From Candidatus Baltobacteraceae bacterium (lineage in GTDB: Bacteria > Vulcanimicrobiota > Vulcanimicrobiia > Vulcanimicrobiales > Vulcanimicrobiaceae), in assembly GCA_036559195.1 (NCBI GenBank), contig DATBTN010000047.1:30880-94879 (forward strand): a DNA stretch of 64,000 bases, in the 5' to 3' direction. Made by a program: the position numbers and the translations under genes. The stretch's first letter is position 1; every line of letters begins with the position of its first letter. Below, piece by piece: positions 52,877 through 61,813 of this stretch. The notes below the pieces were generated by a model, which saw nothing but the letters and a program-made list of their open reading frames with translations, did no database searches and was not told the origin of the DNA.

Positions 52877-53487
52877 CAGTTACCAACTACTCCAAGAGAG
52901 ACGCCGATCGCGGCCACCAAGTATGGCGCGAACGCGATCGGACCGGAACGAACGCGCGCGAAGCGCGCGACGACGACAGCGGCGACGCACGCCGCCATGA
53001 ACGCGACGATCGAGAGCTGCATGCCGAGCAGCGCGCCGCCGAGCGCGACGAGTTTGACGTCGCCCCAGCCCATTCCATGGCCTTTCGAAAGCACGGCTGC
53101 GAGCGCGAAGGGCACGAACGGCACGAATGCCGAGAGAACGATCCACCACTGATGCATGAGAATCGCAACCAGCAAAATGGCGGCGAGCGGACCGAGCGTG
53201 AAGACGTCCGGCACGATGCCGTATTCGGTATCGGCGCACCAGACGCCGGCGAGTGCGAGCGTTACGATGCCCAGCAGAAAGACCTGCTGCGGGGGAGCGC
53301 CGTGCAGGGCGACTAGCGCCCCGAGAAGCGCCGCGCCGCCGACGATCCACGGCACCGGCGCCTTGCCGGCCGGCGGAGCGTTCTCCAGTCGCGGCAAGCG
53401 CGCGCAGATCTTTCCGGCAAGCGCCGTTCCGACGAATCCGAGCGTTCCGAAGAAGAGCGCCGTGAAAAACATATTGGCAACGAGCAT
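52876..53487 (-). CDS. A24-type prepilin peptidase, second copy
   Basis: 203 residues, six or seven transmembrane helices. The two catalytic Asp lie in CADTEYGIVPDVFT (near 85) and GMGWGDVKLVALGG (near 140), the GxGD-type aspartyl protease pair. No N-terminal methylase domain. Together with TadV at 58173 this gives two A24 peptidases in one pilus locus. Possibly one processes Flp and the other the TadE/G-like pseudopilins (inference). Confidence 0.88.
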   Translation of the reverse strand: MLVANMFFTALFFGTLGFVGTALAGKICARLPRLENAPPAGKAPVPWIVGGAALLGALVALHGAPPQQVFLLGIVTLALAGVWCADTEYGIVPDVFTLGPLAAILLVAILMHQWWIVLSAFVPFVPFALAAVLSKGHGMGWGDVKLVALGGALLGMQLSIVAFMAACVAAVVVARFARVRSGPIAFAPYLVAAIGVSLGVVGN

Positions 53488-53489
53488 CG

Positions 53490-54353
53490 TTAGTGCACCA
53501 GCTTCGAGCCGACCGAGCCGAAAATGATGGCGAAGAGCGCCGGCAGCAAGCAGAACGCCATCGGGAAGATCATCTTGACGGGAAGCTTCGCCGCCTGCTC
53601 TTCGACGAGCATCACGCGGTGGTTACGCACTTCTTCCGCCAGTTCGCCGAGGACCTTCGAGATGTTCGCGCCGAGTTTCTCCGCCTGCGTTATGGCCGAT
53701 ACCGTCGTCGAAAGCTGTTCCTGATTGACGCGATTGGCCATGGCACGCAAGGCGTCTATCCGGCTGCGCCCCAGCCGCATCTGCGAAAGCGTTTCTTTGA
53801 TCTCTTCGCCCAGCGGGCCCGGCGCGGCTTGGATGGCGTACGCAAACGACGCATTCATCGAAAGACCGGCCTGAACGGTCGTCGCGACCATGTCGAGAAA
53901 GTCGGGCAATACGCGCTGCACCGAATTCTTGCGCGATTCAATCGCACGAGTCAGCAGCATCGTCGGCGTAAACATTCCGAAGATCGCGGGCACGATACTC
54001 ATGACGACCACCAGAATGCTGACCTGATGGATCACCGCCAGCATCCCGGCGCCGAACGCCAGGCCGACGATCGCGCCGGCGGCCATACGCGCGCTCATCT
54101 GCGCGGGCGTGACCGTATACCAACCCGCTTCGATCAACTGCTTCTGCAGTTTGCTGCGGCCCTCGTCGCCGAAGATCTTCTCCAACATCGCGAAGCGGTT
54201 GAACTGCGGGCCGGTGAGATTGCGGCCTTTGACGTCCTCGATCTGTTGCGTAAGCAGGCTCTTCTGCGGTATGAGCGAGATCGCGAGCAAGAAGATCGAG
54301 ATCGCGCCCAGCACGGTGATCGCAATGGCGACCGTTGCGACGCCGCCGATCAC
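53490..54353 (-). CDS. tadC: TadC-like inner-membrane platform protein
   Basis: 287 residues with T2SF/GspF fold: RVLPDFLDMVATTVQAGLS, LGEEIKETLSQMRLG and the terminal pair of helices LPVKMIFPMAFCLLPALFAI. TadB and TadC form the membrane base on which the TadA ATPase acts. GTG 54353 overlaps the tadB stop (GTGA). Confidence 0.9.
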   Translation of the reverse strand: MIGGVATVAIAITVLGAISIFLLAISLIPQKSLLTQQIEDVKGRNLTGPQFNRFAMLEKIFGDEGRSKLQKQLIEAGWYTVTPAQMSARMAAGAIVGLAFGAGMLAVIHQVSILVVVMSIVPAIFGMFTPTMLLTRAIESRKNSVQRVLPDFLDMVATTVQAGLSMNASFAYAIQAAPGPLGEEIKETLSQMRLGRSRIDALRAMANRVNQEQLSTTVSAITQAEKLGANISKVLGELAEEVRNHRVMLVEEQAAKLPVKMIFPMAFCLLPALFAIIFGSVGSKLVH

Positions 54354-55216
54354 GCGTTCACCTTGAGCATTTGATTGAGCCAGAGAATCGCGACGAGTTC
54401 GAGCGCCGCCACCACGCCGAGCGTAAGGTGGCCGATCATCGTGGTGAGCAAGCCGACGGCCATCTCGTGCTGCGTGCCCATCAGAAAGATCCCGACGCCG
54501 ATCGGCAGCGCTTCGAGCACGAGCGCTCCCATCCGCCCTTCGGCCGTTAGCGAGTTGATTTTGCGAACGACGCGGCGCCGCTCTTTAATCGTTCCGGCAA
54601 GCTGTTCCAAGATGACCGCGAGATTGCCGCCGGTCTGCGATTGGATGCGCACGACCCGCGCGAGCATCAGCGTCTCGCCGCCCGGCAGCCGCTCGGCGAG
54701 GTCGTCGAGGGCATCGTAGGGGCTGATGCCGATGTTCGTCTGCCCGATCATGCGTGCGAACTCGATGCGGGCGGGATCCTGCAGCTCTTCGGCTACCAAA
54801 CCCATCGCTTGGCGCAAGCTCAAACCGATGCGCAAGCCGCTCGAAATCAACCGCAGCGCCACCTCGAGCTGCGTGAGAAACGCCTCCTTGCGTCGCGAGC
54901 TTTTGAACCCGACGAACGCATAGAAACCGCCGCAGGTCACGGCGAGCATGACCGGCAGCAGGATCGCGCCGATCAGAAACCCCGGGCGCAACAGGACCGC
55001 CAGCAGCGCCCACAATGCCACTCCACCGCCTACGGTCATCGCCAGAATCTCTTCGGGTTTGCGTTGGATGTCCGCGAGTTCGAGCTTCGTAGAAAAACGT
55101 TTAACGAAGCGAACGCCCCGCTCGCCCAAACTGCGCCCCGCTAAGAGCGCGACGGCGCCGATGAAAGCGATGACCCCCATGACGATCAGGACCGGAAAAA
55201 GACTGCCGGTTACCAC
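54350..55216 (-). CDS. tadB: TadB-like inner-membrane platform protein
   Basis: 288 residues. N-terminal helices, cytoplasmic T2SF domain (AFLTQLEVALRLISSGLRIG, LRQAMGLVAEELQDPARIEF, RVVRIQSQTGGNLAVILEQ) and two C-terminal helices. GTG 55216 overlaps the tadZ-tadA stop by seven bases. Partner of TadC. Confidence 0.92.
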   Translation of the reverse strand: MVTGSLFPVLIVMGVIAFIGAVALLAGRSLGERGVRFVKRFSTKLELADIQRKPEEILAMTVGGGVALWALLAVLLRPGFLIGAILLPVMLAVTCGGFYAFVGFKSSRRKEAFLTQLEVALRLISSGLRIGLSLRQAMGLVAEELQDPARIEFARMIGQTNIGISPYDALDDLAERLPGGETLMLARVVRIQSQTGGNLAVILEQLAGTIKERRRVVRKINSLTAEGRMGALVLEALPIGVGIFLMGTQHEMAVGLLTTMIGHLTLGVVAALELVAILWLNQMLKVNA

Positions 55217-57300
55217 AATACGCCCGCCGCGGGCATCGCCGAGAGCGACCGAACGTCGAACGTTACGCCGGCCTCGTCGAATCGACGCAGCGAGTGCGGC
55301 TGCACGCCGGTATACTCGAAGCTGCCGATGACGCTGCCGTCCTCGTTGAGGCCGTGCTGCGCGTATTTAACGACCTCTTGCATGGTGACGACGTCGCCCT
55401 CCATGCCGACGATCTCGCAGATGCTCACGATCTTGCGGCTGCCGTCGCGCAAGCGCGCCGACTGGACCACGAGATCGACCGCGCTCGCGATCTGTTCGCG
55501 AATCGCTCGCACGGGCAGATCGAACCCGGCCATCAGGACGAGCGTCTCCACGCGCGACATAGCGTCGCGTCCGGAGTTGGCGTGAATGGTGGTAAGCGAG
55601 CCGTCGTGACCGGTATTCATCGCCTGCAGCATGTCGAGAGCCTCGGCGCCGCGACACTCGCCGACGACGATCCGGTCGGGACGCATGCGCAGCGAGTTGC
55701 GAACGAGATCGCGAATTTTTACTTCGCCGCGGTTCTCGATGTTCGCCGGGCGCGATTCGAGCGAAACGACGTGCGGTTGATTGAGCAGGAGTTCGGCGGC
55801 GTCTTCGATCGTCACGATGCGCTCGTTCGACGGGATGAACCCCGAAAGAATATTGAGCAGCGTCGTCTTGCCCGAACCGGTCCCGCCGCTGACGACGATG
55901 TTCATTCGGCTTTGGATGCAGGCGCGCAGGAACTGCACCATGGGATCGTTGAGAGCGCCCAAACGCAGCAGATCCTCGACTTGCAATCGCTTCGTTCCGA
56001 AGCGCCGAATCGTGAGCGTCGGGCCCTTGAGCGCGAGCGGCTCGATGATCGCGTTGACGCGCGAACCATCGGCCAATCGAGCGTCGACCATCGGGACCGA
56101 CTCGTCGATGCGCCGGCCGATCGGAGCGATGATGCGATCGATGACCATTCGCAACTGGCGATTGTCGGTAAACTGCTTGGTCGTGAGTTCCAGCTTGCCT
56201 TTGCGCTCGACGTAAATCTTGTGCGGCCCGTTAACCATGATTTCGCTGATCGAATCGTCGCGCAGCAGGTCCTCGAGCGGGCCAAAACCCAACGCTTCAT
56301 CGATGATTTCGCGACGCAGGCGGGCGGCTTCTTCGGGCCCTCCGACGTCGCTGCGCTCGGCGATGATCTCCCGCGTCAGCTCGTCGATCTTCAGGCGCAG
56401 TTCGGCGAGTTTCTGCGCGTCGTTGTGCACGTGACTGGCCTGCACGAAATCGAGCCGCTTGCCGAGTTCCTCATGCACCTGCGTCTTCATGAGATTGCGA
56501 ACGGCCTCGTGCGGGTCGGCCGCGACGATACGATTTTCGGGCATGGCGCTCGGCGGCAGGAGCGGGTCGGATAGTGAAAACGCTTGGAGATTTTCGCGCC
56601 GCCGCTCGCCGAGCGGAGCGCGCGCCGACGGTCGCAGCGACTCGATCGGCGGTTGCTCGGGCACTTGCAGGAGGTAGGCGTTGAGCGCCTCGACGGCGCG
56701 CCGGAATTGCCGATCGCTCTGCGGCGGAATCTCGCCGGCGACGCCGGCGCCGAGCACTTTTTCCACTTCGGCTCGCGAGATTTGCGGCTTGCCCGCATGC
56801 GTGTCGGTGACGACCGCTATGCGCCCCTTGGGGACGCCGAAACGTACCAACTCGTTGAGCATGGCGCGCGCCCCCGTGAGTCCTAAGAGATCGGGTTCGA
56901 CGACGACGAGAAAGCGGGCCGCGCGACAGACGAAGCTGCGGATTGCGGCCGAAAACGGCTGCGGCGCGTCCACGTAGACCGCCGCGTACCCCTCGTTGAG
57001 TTCGTCGGCCATTCGATCGACCGCGTCGCAGTCGAGCGCCAAGGCCATATCGTAACTATCCGTGAGTTCGACCATCGTGAGACCGCCCGTACGATGAACC
57101 GCAATCTCGTGCTCGCCGCGCGAAGCGTCGAATTCGCGCGTCGCTTTGGAAAGCACGGCGATGCTTCGGCGTCCCGAGAAGTCGGCGTCAACGAGCGCGG
57201 CGCTCGCCTTGGGGGCCATCGTCTTGGCCAATTCGTAGGCGAGCGTGCTCGTGCCGACGCCGCCCTTGGCGCCGATGAGAACGAACACCGCGGATTTCAT
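55210..57300 (-). CDS. TadZ-TadA fusion: MinD-like localiser joined to the pilus ATPase
   Basis: 696 residues combining two normally separate proteins. Residues about 1-225 are a TadZ/CpaE-type ParA/MinD domain with the deviant Walker [17 protein letters not shown] and [17 protein letters not shown]. Residues about 270-696 are TadA/Cpa[22 protein letters not shown], Walker [17 protein letters not shown] near 465, Asp box [29 protein letters not shown] and TTIHANS. There is no stop or ribosome-binding site in the 45-residue linker. The fusion ties polar localisation to ATP-driven pilus assembly. ATGA overlap with cpaB. Confidence 0.93.
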   Translation of the reverse strand: MKSAVFVLIGAKGGVGTSTLAYELAKTMAPKASAALVDADFSGRRSIAVLSKATREFDASRGEHEIAVHRTGGLTMVELTDSYDMALALDCDAVDRMADELNEGYAAVYVDAPQPFSAAIRSFVCRAARFLVVVEPDLLGLTGARAMLNELVRFGVPKGRIAVVTDTHAGKPQISRAEVEKVLGAGVAGEIPPQSDRQFRRAVEALNAYLLQVPEQPPIESLRPSARAPLGERRRENLQAFSLSDPLLPPSAMPENRIVAADPHEAVRNLMKTQVHEELGKRLDFVQASHVHNDAQKLAELRLKIDELTREIIAERSDVGGPEEAARLRREIIDEALGFGPLEDLLRDDSISEIMVNGPHKIYVERKGKLELTTKQFTDNRQLRMVIDRIIAPIGRRIDESVPMVDARLADGSRVNAIIEPLALKGPTLTIRRFGTKRLQVEDLLRLGALNDPMVQFLRACIQSRMNIVVSGGTGSGKTTLLNILSGFIPSNERIVTIEDAAELLLNQPHVVSLESRPANIENRGEVKIRDLVRNSLRMRPDRIVVGECRGAEALDMLQAMNTGHDGSLTTIHANSGRDAMSRVETLVLMAGFDLPVRAIREQIASAVDLVVQSARLRDGSRKIVSICEIVGMEGDVVTMQEVVKYAQHGLNEDGSVIGSFEYTGVQPHSLRRFDEAGVTFDVRSLSAMPAAGVLW

Positions 57301-58163
57301 TGTTCGACTCCGGTGCCTTCGATCACGGTGATCCCGGAGACCGCGCGCCGAACGGGCGGCGGATCCGCGGGGCGTACGGGTGCGGGCGCGGGAGCGGCTG
57401 CCAAGACCGGCGGGGCGAGCGCGGGCGCCTGAAGTCGCGGCGCATTCATCGACGGCTCGCCGAGTCCGTTGAGGTTGAGCGCTTCGACCGGTTCCGATCG
57501 CAGCTTCTCGCGCGGCGATCGCAGCGCCAAACGCAGGTTCGTATTGTTATCGGCGACCGTTAGCAGGTCGGCCTGCGACGGCGTGACGCCGAGGGTCACC
57601 GTGGCGGCGTTCTGCTCGTCGGGCGAGGGCGTGGCTTGCGCGGTTTCGAGCGTTACGCCGACGGCGAGCACCGTCGCGCCGCGAATGATCGTGACCGCTC
57701 GCGGGCCCGCGCCGGGCTCTTTCGGCACGCTCGCGATCACGTCGACGCGATCGCCGGCTTCGAGCAGACCGCTCACGCCTTTAACGCGATCGACGGCGAT
57801 CGAGACCGCGCGCATGCCCGGTTGGAGCCGCACGGAGAGACCGACGTCGATCGGGTGTCCCACTTTCGATTGCGTGAGCAGGGAGCCGGCGGGAATTCCA
57901 ATGAGCGAGATGCTGCCGGCAACGCGGGCGGGATCGCCGATTGCATCGGGATCGGTCTGTTTCATGGGTCGCGTCGCGACGGTAAACATGGCCGGCGTGA
58001 TCGGCGACCGCGCGGGAATATCTTGCGTTGCAACCAGCACGCGCCGAAGCTCGTTGGCCGGCGCGTTGGCCTGCTGAAACGAGCGCAGATAGGTCAGCGT
58101 GAGCCAACCGGTGCCGATGGCCAGCAAAACGGCGACAATGATCGTCGTGCGTCGCGTATTCAT
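57297..58163 (-). CDS. cpaB: CpaB/RcpC pilus assembly protein
   Basis: 288 residues: one N-terminal membrane helix (TIIVAVLLAIGTGWLTLTYL), then SAF domain (RRVLVATQDIPARSPITPAMF, IPAGSLLTQSKVG) and the RcpC region (GMRAVSIAVDRVKGVSGLLEAGDRVDV, in parts). Proline/Ala-rich C-terminus. CpaB binds peptidoglycan or stabilises the secretin in the periplasm. First gene after TadV. Confidence 0.9.
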   Translation of the reverse strand: MNTRRTTIIVAVLLAIGTGWLTLTYLRSFQQANAPANELRRVLVATQDIPARSPITPAMFTVATRPMKQTDPDAIGDPARVAGSISLIGIPAGSLLTQSKVGHPIDVGLSVRLQPGMRAVSIAVDRVKGVSGLLEAGDRVDVIASVPKEPGAGPRAVTIIRGATVLAVGVTLETAQATPSPDEQNAATVTLGVTPSQADLLTVADNNTNLRLALRSPREKLRSEPVEALNLNGLGEPSMNAPRLQAPALAPPVLAAAPAPAPVRPADPPPVRRAVSGITVIEGTGVEQ

Positions 58164-58172
58164 CGAGGGTCC

Positions 58173-58706
58173 TTAGAGCGGGAGGCGGAGAAAAGGTGCA
58201 TAGCTGTGCGAGAGTACGACGAGCGCCGCGCCGACGAAGATTGCCAAACCGTAAGGCATCTTCGCGGTGGTCGCGGGCAGCCCGGCGGGCAATTGGCGAT
58301 AGAGTAATGGGTGCGCTACCGCAAACGTATTTTGCATCGACGTTTTGAGCGTGCCGCGTCCCAACGCATAGGCTAGCGACAGCACGCCGCCGGCAAGCAT
58401 CGTATAGAGCACGAACGGTATCGCATCGGGAAAGCCGAACGCGCCGGCGATCGCGGCGATGAGTTTTACGTCGCCGCCGCCGATCAGCTTGAAACTAAAA
58501 ACGAAGAATCCGGCCGTCGCGACCAGCGACATAATCGCGAACGCCATAAAGAACGCTCGCAGGCCGAAAGATGCCTGAAGGGCGAGTGCGGTCAGCGCCG
58601 CACCGAACGTCAGGACGTTGGGGATCCGTTTGGAACGCAGGTCGGCTACCGCGCCGATACCGCACGCGGACAGAACGAAGAGCTCGAGAATCTGTTGCAT
58701 GGTCAT
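58173..58706 (-). CDS. tadV: TadV/CpaA prepilin peptidase
   Basis: 177 residues, six helices. Catalytic Asp pair in AVADLRSKRIPN (near 22) and LIGGGDVKLIAA (near 78). Minimal A24A peptidase without methylase, as in tad systems; cleaves Flp after Gly. Starts 36 bases after the Flp stop codon. Confidence 0.92.
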   Translation of the reverse strand: MTMQQILELFVLSACGIGAVADLRSKRIPNVLTFGAALTALALQASFGLRAFFMAFAIMSLVATAGFFVFSFKLIGGGDVKLIAAIAGAFGFPDAIPFVLYTMLAGGVLSLAYALGRGTLKTSMQNTFAVAHPLLYRQLPAGLPATTAKMPYGLAIFVGAALVVLSHSYAPFLRLPL

Positions 58707-58742
58707 TCTGTCGCGTGCGGCCTCCTGCGCTTTCGCGTCGTC

Positions 58743-58904
58743 CTAGACGTCGCTCGAAACGGTGGTGAACGTCGTGTTGAGGTTTTTGCCGATGAGGATC
58801 ACGGCGCCGATGCAGACGACGGCGATGAGGGCGACGATCAGACCGTATTCAACCATGGTGGCGCCTTCGTCGTCGCGAATGAAATTCTTGATCGTGTTGA
58901 GCAT
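58743..58904 (-). CDS. flp: Flp-type major pilin
   Basis: 53 residues, too short for most gene finders. Class IVb prepilin: leader MLNTIKNFIRDDEG cleaved after Gly, then ATMVEYGLIVALIAVV with the conserved Glu at +5 and Tyr at +6, and a short polar tail ending TTVSSDV. ATG 58904 has AAGGAG eight bases upstream. It lies 12 bases after the upstream secreted protein gene and heads the assembly genes. Confidence 0.93.
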   Translation of the reverse strand: MLNTIKNFIRDDEGATMVEYGLIVALIAVVCIGAVILIGKNLNTTFTTVSSDV

Positions 58905-58916
58905 TGTAGAGTCTCC

Positions 58917-59372
58917 TTAGTGCGTGAAGATGGGGGGCAATTGTTCCACCGGAACCTTGACGTGCGGGTTGGGCGCGCCGACGATGAGCGAAGCTTGCGC
59001 CGGCGAGACCGTGTCGAGGGAGGTAACTCGGACGGTGAGAATGCTGCCGCGAACGAAATCCGACGCGATCGGAATCGTGGTTGCCAGCATTCCGTGTGAG
59101 TCGATCGTAAAATCGTGGCGGCTGACGACGACCGTCGGAATATCCGACGAGAGCGTCGCATAAAGCGTAACGGTGACCGGCGCGCCGGCCGGCCCGCTGC
59201 AAGCAATCGAGACGGCATCCGTACCGGTCGCCGGCTCGATATGCAACCCAAGCATGCCGACCGTCGCTTTGGGGGCGACGCTCACCGGTTGGGTTGGTTC
59301 GGCCATCGCCGCGGACGGAGTTGCTACAGCAGCGATTCCGGCCAGGGCGAAGAGCGCGATTTGCTTTAGGAT
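58917..59372 (-). CDS. secreted protein opening the minus-strand tad operon; start inferred as ATC
   Basis: 151 residues. From codon ATC 59372 the sequence ILKQIALFALAGIAAVAT, then PSAAMAEP, is an ideal Sec signal cut near residue 26. GGAGG sits eight bases upstream of this ATC. Upstream in-frame ATG or CTG would place the ribosome-binding site inside the gene. The mature part is beta-rich (GPAGAPVTVTLYATLSSD; GSILTVRVTSLDTV), unknown family, possibly a pilus-associated periplasmic protein. It precedes flp by 12 bases. Confidence 0.75.
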   Translation of the reverse strand: MLKQIALFALAGIAAVATPSAAMAEPTQPVSVAPKATVGMLGLHIEPATGTDAVSIACSGPAGAPVTVTLYATLSSDIPTVVVSRHDFTIDSHGMLATTIPIASDFVRGSILTVRVTSLDTVSPAQASLIVGAPNPHVKVPVEQLPPIFTH

Positions 59373-59462
59373 TTGAACGGCCTCCAGTAAAAAACGGCCC
59401 GGTGGTGAGCCGATGGGACAATACTGCATGCCCTGCGCGGCCGGCGCAAGCGATTCCAAAAA

Positions 59463-59493
59463 AAGTTAACTTAACGTCAAGAAGCGTTAACGC
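59463..59493. promoter_or_regulatory. paired GTTAAC palindromes between the divergent tad operons
   Basis: AAGTTAACTT (59463-59472) and GCGTTAACGC (59484-59493) are perfect 10-bp palindromes on the same GTTAAC core, with centres 21 bases apart (two helical turns). Two further half-sites TTAACG flank them (59471-59476, 59495-59500). The position between the operons suggests cooperative binding of one dimeric regulator to control both. Confidence 0.6.
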
Positions 59494-59514
59494 ATTAACG
59501 GTCGCGGCGTGTGT

Positions 59515-59520
59515 CATAAT
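59515..59520 (+). promoter_or_regulatory. -10 box of the secretin operon
   Basis: CATAAT ends seven bases before GTG 59527, so the transcript would begin at the start codon (leaderless). No -35 consensus; the GTTAAC palindromes lie at -35 and upstream, compatible with activator dependence. Confidence 0.45.
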
Positions 59521-59526
59521 CCGCTC

Positions 59527-60954
59527 GTGAAATATCTCGGCCATTCCCTATGCTCGCTCGCGTTCGCGCTCGCGGTACTCTGCGGCGGATCCGCAGCGGC
59601 CTCGGCCGACCCCGGCGTCAAGACGCTCACGCTGCAGACCGGTCAGAATTCCGTCTTAACGTATCCCCATCTGCGGCGCGTCGCGATCGGCGATCGCGGC
59701 GTCGCATCGATCGTGCCGATCGGGACTTCGCAACTCCTCATCGACGCTAAAACGCCGGGTACGACCACCGTCCTCATTTGGACCGGCAGCGCCTCGCAGC
59801 AAACGCAGCACGCAATCGAATTGACGGTAACCTCGACGGGCGTAGACGCCGTCGCGCAGATGCTGCGCAGCACGATCGACTCGCACGACGTGCTCGTTCA
59901 AGATTTCGGGCACACGATCGTCGTTCGCGGAACCGTTTCCGACGGCGCGCATTTTCAAGCCGTCAGCGATATTCTCAGCCGTTTCGCCGAAGTCGCCAAA
60001 GCCGAGAAGTACACGATCGTCAACGCGGTTCTCATCGCCCATCCCTTAGGCGACCTCCAAGCGCAGGTCGCCGGACTGCCGGGCGCTTCGGGAATTCGCG
60101 TGGATCCCGACAACAAGGGTAACGTGATCGTCAGCGGCCGCGTACGCGACGAAGCGACGCGGCAGCAAGTGCTCGATCGAGTGCGCACGCTTTCCGGCCG
60201 CTATCTCTCTGCAACCGGGCAACTCATCGACCGTCTCGGAACGGAATTAGAGACGCAGATCGACGTTCGCGTCAGCGTGCTGGAGATCGACAAGACCGGG
60301 CTCTCGCAGCTGGGCGTCAAGCTTAACGCCGGGAATCTTTCGAACGGCCAGATCATTCTTGGAGCGCCGAGCTTTCCAATCATCGAGCAGAATAAAACGC
60401 CGCTCAATCCGTTTCGCCTCGGACCGTTTTTTCGAACGACCGTCGTCGCACCGCAAATCGACTTGCTCGTCCAAGAAGGCCACGCGCGCGTCCTTTCGGC
60501 CCCCAATCTCGTGACGATGCCGGGTAACCAAGCCACGTTTCTCGTCGGCGGCGAGATCCCGGTACCCATGTCGACGGGACTCGGCCAGGTTAGCATCTCC
60601 TATAAGGATTTTGGCGTCAAACTCGACATCACGCCGATCCTCCTCGGCAACGGCAGCGTTCAAACGAAGATCGCCCCGGAGGTTTCGGATCTCGACTTTC
60701 AAGACGGCGTGAGCATCAACGGCTTCGTCATCCCGGCACTCAAAGAAAGCAAACTTTCGACCGAGCTCGTGACGCAGGCGGGCGAGAGCATCATCATGGG
60801 CGGCCTGCTGCGCCATCAAGAGCAGCGCAACGTCGACGAGATTCCGCTCTTAGGCCAATTGCCGATCATCGGCCGCCTGTTCCGCGACGTGCGCTACCAG
60901 CGCAGCGAAACCGACGTCGTCTTCGTCATGACGCCGTACGTGATTACGAGGTAG
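59527..60954 (+). CDS. cpaC: tad pilus secretin (RcpA/CpaC)
   Basis: 475 residues from GTG 59527 (GTG 59509 would precede the -10 box). Signal peptide, pilus-secretin N-terminal domain (VLTYPHLRRVAIGDRGVASI), BON-like domain (HTIVVRGTVSDGAHFQAV) and secretin core (VLSAPNLVTMPGNQATFLVGGEIPVP, in parts; SELSTELV-type KLSTELVTQAGESIIMGGLL, PLLGQLPIIGRLF). Forms the outer-membrane channel for the Flp pilus, evidence for a diderm envelope. First gene of the plus-strand operon. Confidence 0.94.
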   Translation: MKYLGHSLCSLAFALAVLCGGSAAASADPGVKTLTLQTGQNSVLTYPHLRRVAIGDRGVASIVPIGTSQLLIDAKTPGTTTVLIWTGSASQQTQHAIELTVTSTGVDAVAQMLRSTIDSHDVLVQDFGHTIVVRGTVSDGAHFQAVSDILSRFAEVAKAEKYTIVNAVLIAHPLGDLQAQVAGLPGASGIRVDPDNKGNVIVSGRVRDEATRQQVLDRVRTLSGRYLSATGQLIDRLGTELETQIDVRVSVLEIDKTGLSQLGVKLNAGNLSNGQIILGAPSFPIIEQNKTPLNPFRLGPFFRTTVVAPQIDLLVQEGHARVLSAPNLVTMPGNQATFLVGGEIPVPMSTGLGQVSISYKDFGVKLDITPILLGNGSVQTKIAPEVSDLDFQDGVSINGFVIPALKESKLSTELVTQAGESIIMGGLLRHQEQRNVDEIPLLGQLPIIGRLFRDVRYQRSETDVVFVMTPYVITR

Positions 60955-60959
60955 CGCGC

Positions 60960-61145
60960 ATGCGTTGGAACGATCTGCGGAGGTTTTTTATCAACGACGA
61001 CGGCGGAGCCGTCGTCGAGTATGCCATCGTCGCCGCCGTAGCGGCCATCCCGATGATCTTCGCGCTCGCCGGCCTCATCTTGGCGCTCGAACGGGTCCTG
61101 CAAGCGACCGGCAGCGGCCTTTCCAACTTAAACGTGAACCCGTGA
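60960..61145 (+). CDS. second Flp-like pilin
   Basis: 61 residues: polar leader ending NDDG, then GAVVEYAIVAAVAAIPMIFAL with Glu at +5 if cut after the first Gly, and a short tail. Longer leader and tail than the Flp at 58743. Starts six bases after the secretin stop and overlaps the next gene (GTGA). Could be a minor pilin or an alternative major subunit. Confidence 0.85.
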   Translation: MRWNDLRRFFINDDGGAVVEYAIVAAVAAIPMIFALAGLILALERVLQATGSGLSNLNVNP

Positions 61146-61813
61146 ACGCCCGGCGCATACGCGGAAACACGCTCCCGGAGACCGCCATCATGCTCGCCGT
61201 CGCACTCTTGATGATGCTCGGAGCGCTGCAGATCGGTTTGTACGGCTTCGGACAAACCTCGGCCGACGGCGCGGCTTTCGTGGCCTCCAACGCCGCCGCC
61301 AACGGGGTTACGGCGCCGACGGCGCTCGCGGCATCGGTCTTTCCGGGAATCGCCGCCGGCGACATCTCGATCGCAACGCCGCGGCCGGGAGTCGTCATCG
61401 GACAGGCGAGCGTAAAGATGCCGGGTCTAGCGTTCGTGCCGGGAATGCCCGCATCGCTGACCATTGCCGGTGCGGATATCGAGCCCTACACGCCGACGGC
61501 GCAGGGTAACGCACCGCCCCAATACGCATTCGGCGTGAACGCCAATCTCAATAACTATTGCGATCCGACCACGTCGTGCATCTATCCGGCCGCGCATTGC
61601 GCCTATTTGGCCCAAGCGATCAACTATAGCGGCAACGGGAAGAACGGGCGCTTTCAAGAGTGGTACGATCACGCCGGGACCTACTCGTCGGTAAGCTTTC
61701 CGAGTTCGCGGCCCAACGGGTACGCCGCAATTCGCGGCACCGATCTCGACGCGTACGCCGCCGGAACGAATGAGAACACGATCTACTCGTGGGATGCGGG
61801 TGCCACGTGCTAG
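61142..61813 (+). CDS. TadE-like pseudopilin
   Basis: 223 residues. N-terminal RIRGNTLPETAIMLAVALLMM: prepilin-type site after Gly with Glu at +5, followed by a single membrane helix and an extracytoplasmic domain with Cys pairs (YCDPTTSCIYPAAHC). TadE-family proteins are processed pseudopilins that prime or cap the pilus. GTG 61142 overlaps the Flp-like stop. Confidence 0.83.
   Translation: MNARRIRGNTLPETAIMLAVALLMMLGALQIGLYGFGQTSADGAAFVASNAAANGVTAPTALAASVFPGIAAGDISIATPRPGVVIGQASVKMPGLAFVPGMPASLTIAGADIEPYTPTAQGNAPPQYAFGVNANLNNYCDPTTSCIYPAAHCAYLAQAINYSGNGKNGRFQEWYDHAGTYSSVSFPSSRPNGYAAIRGTDLDAYAAGTNENTIYSWDAGATC

Noticed and set aside
51887..53152. 421-codon plus-strand frame across the GT87 and DUF192 genes
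   Set aside because: Arg/Ala/His-rich composition typical of an off-frame reading in high-GC DNA; it overlaps genes with clear families on both strands.
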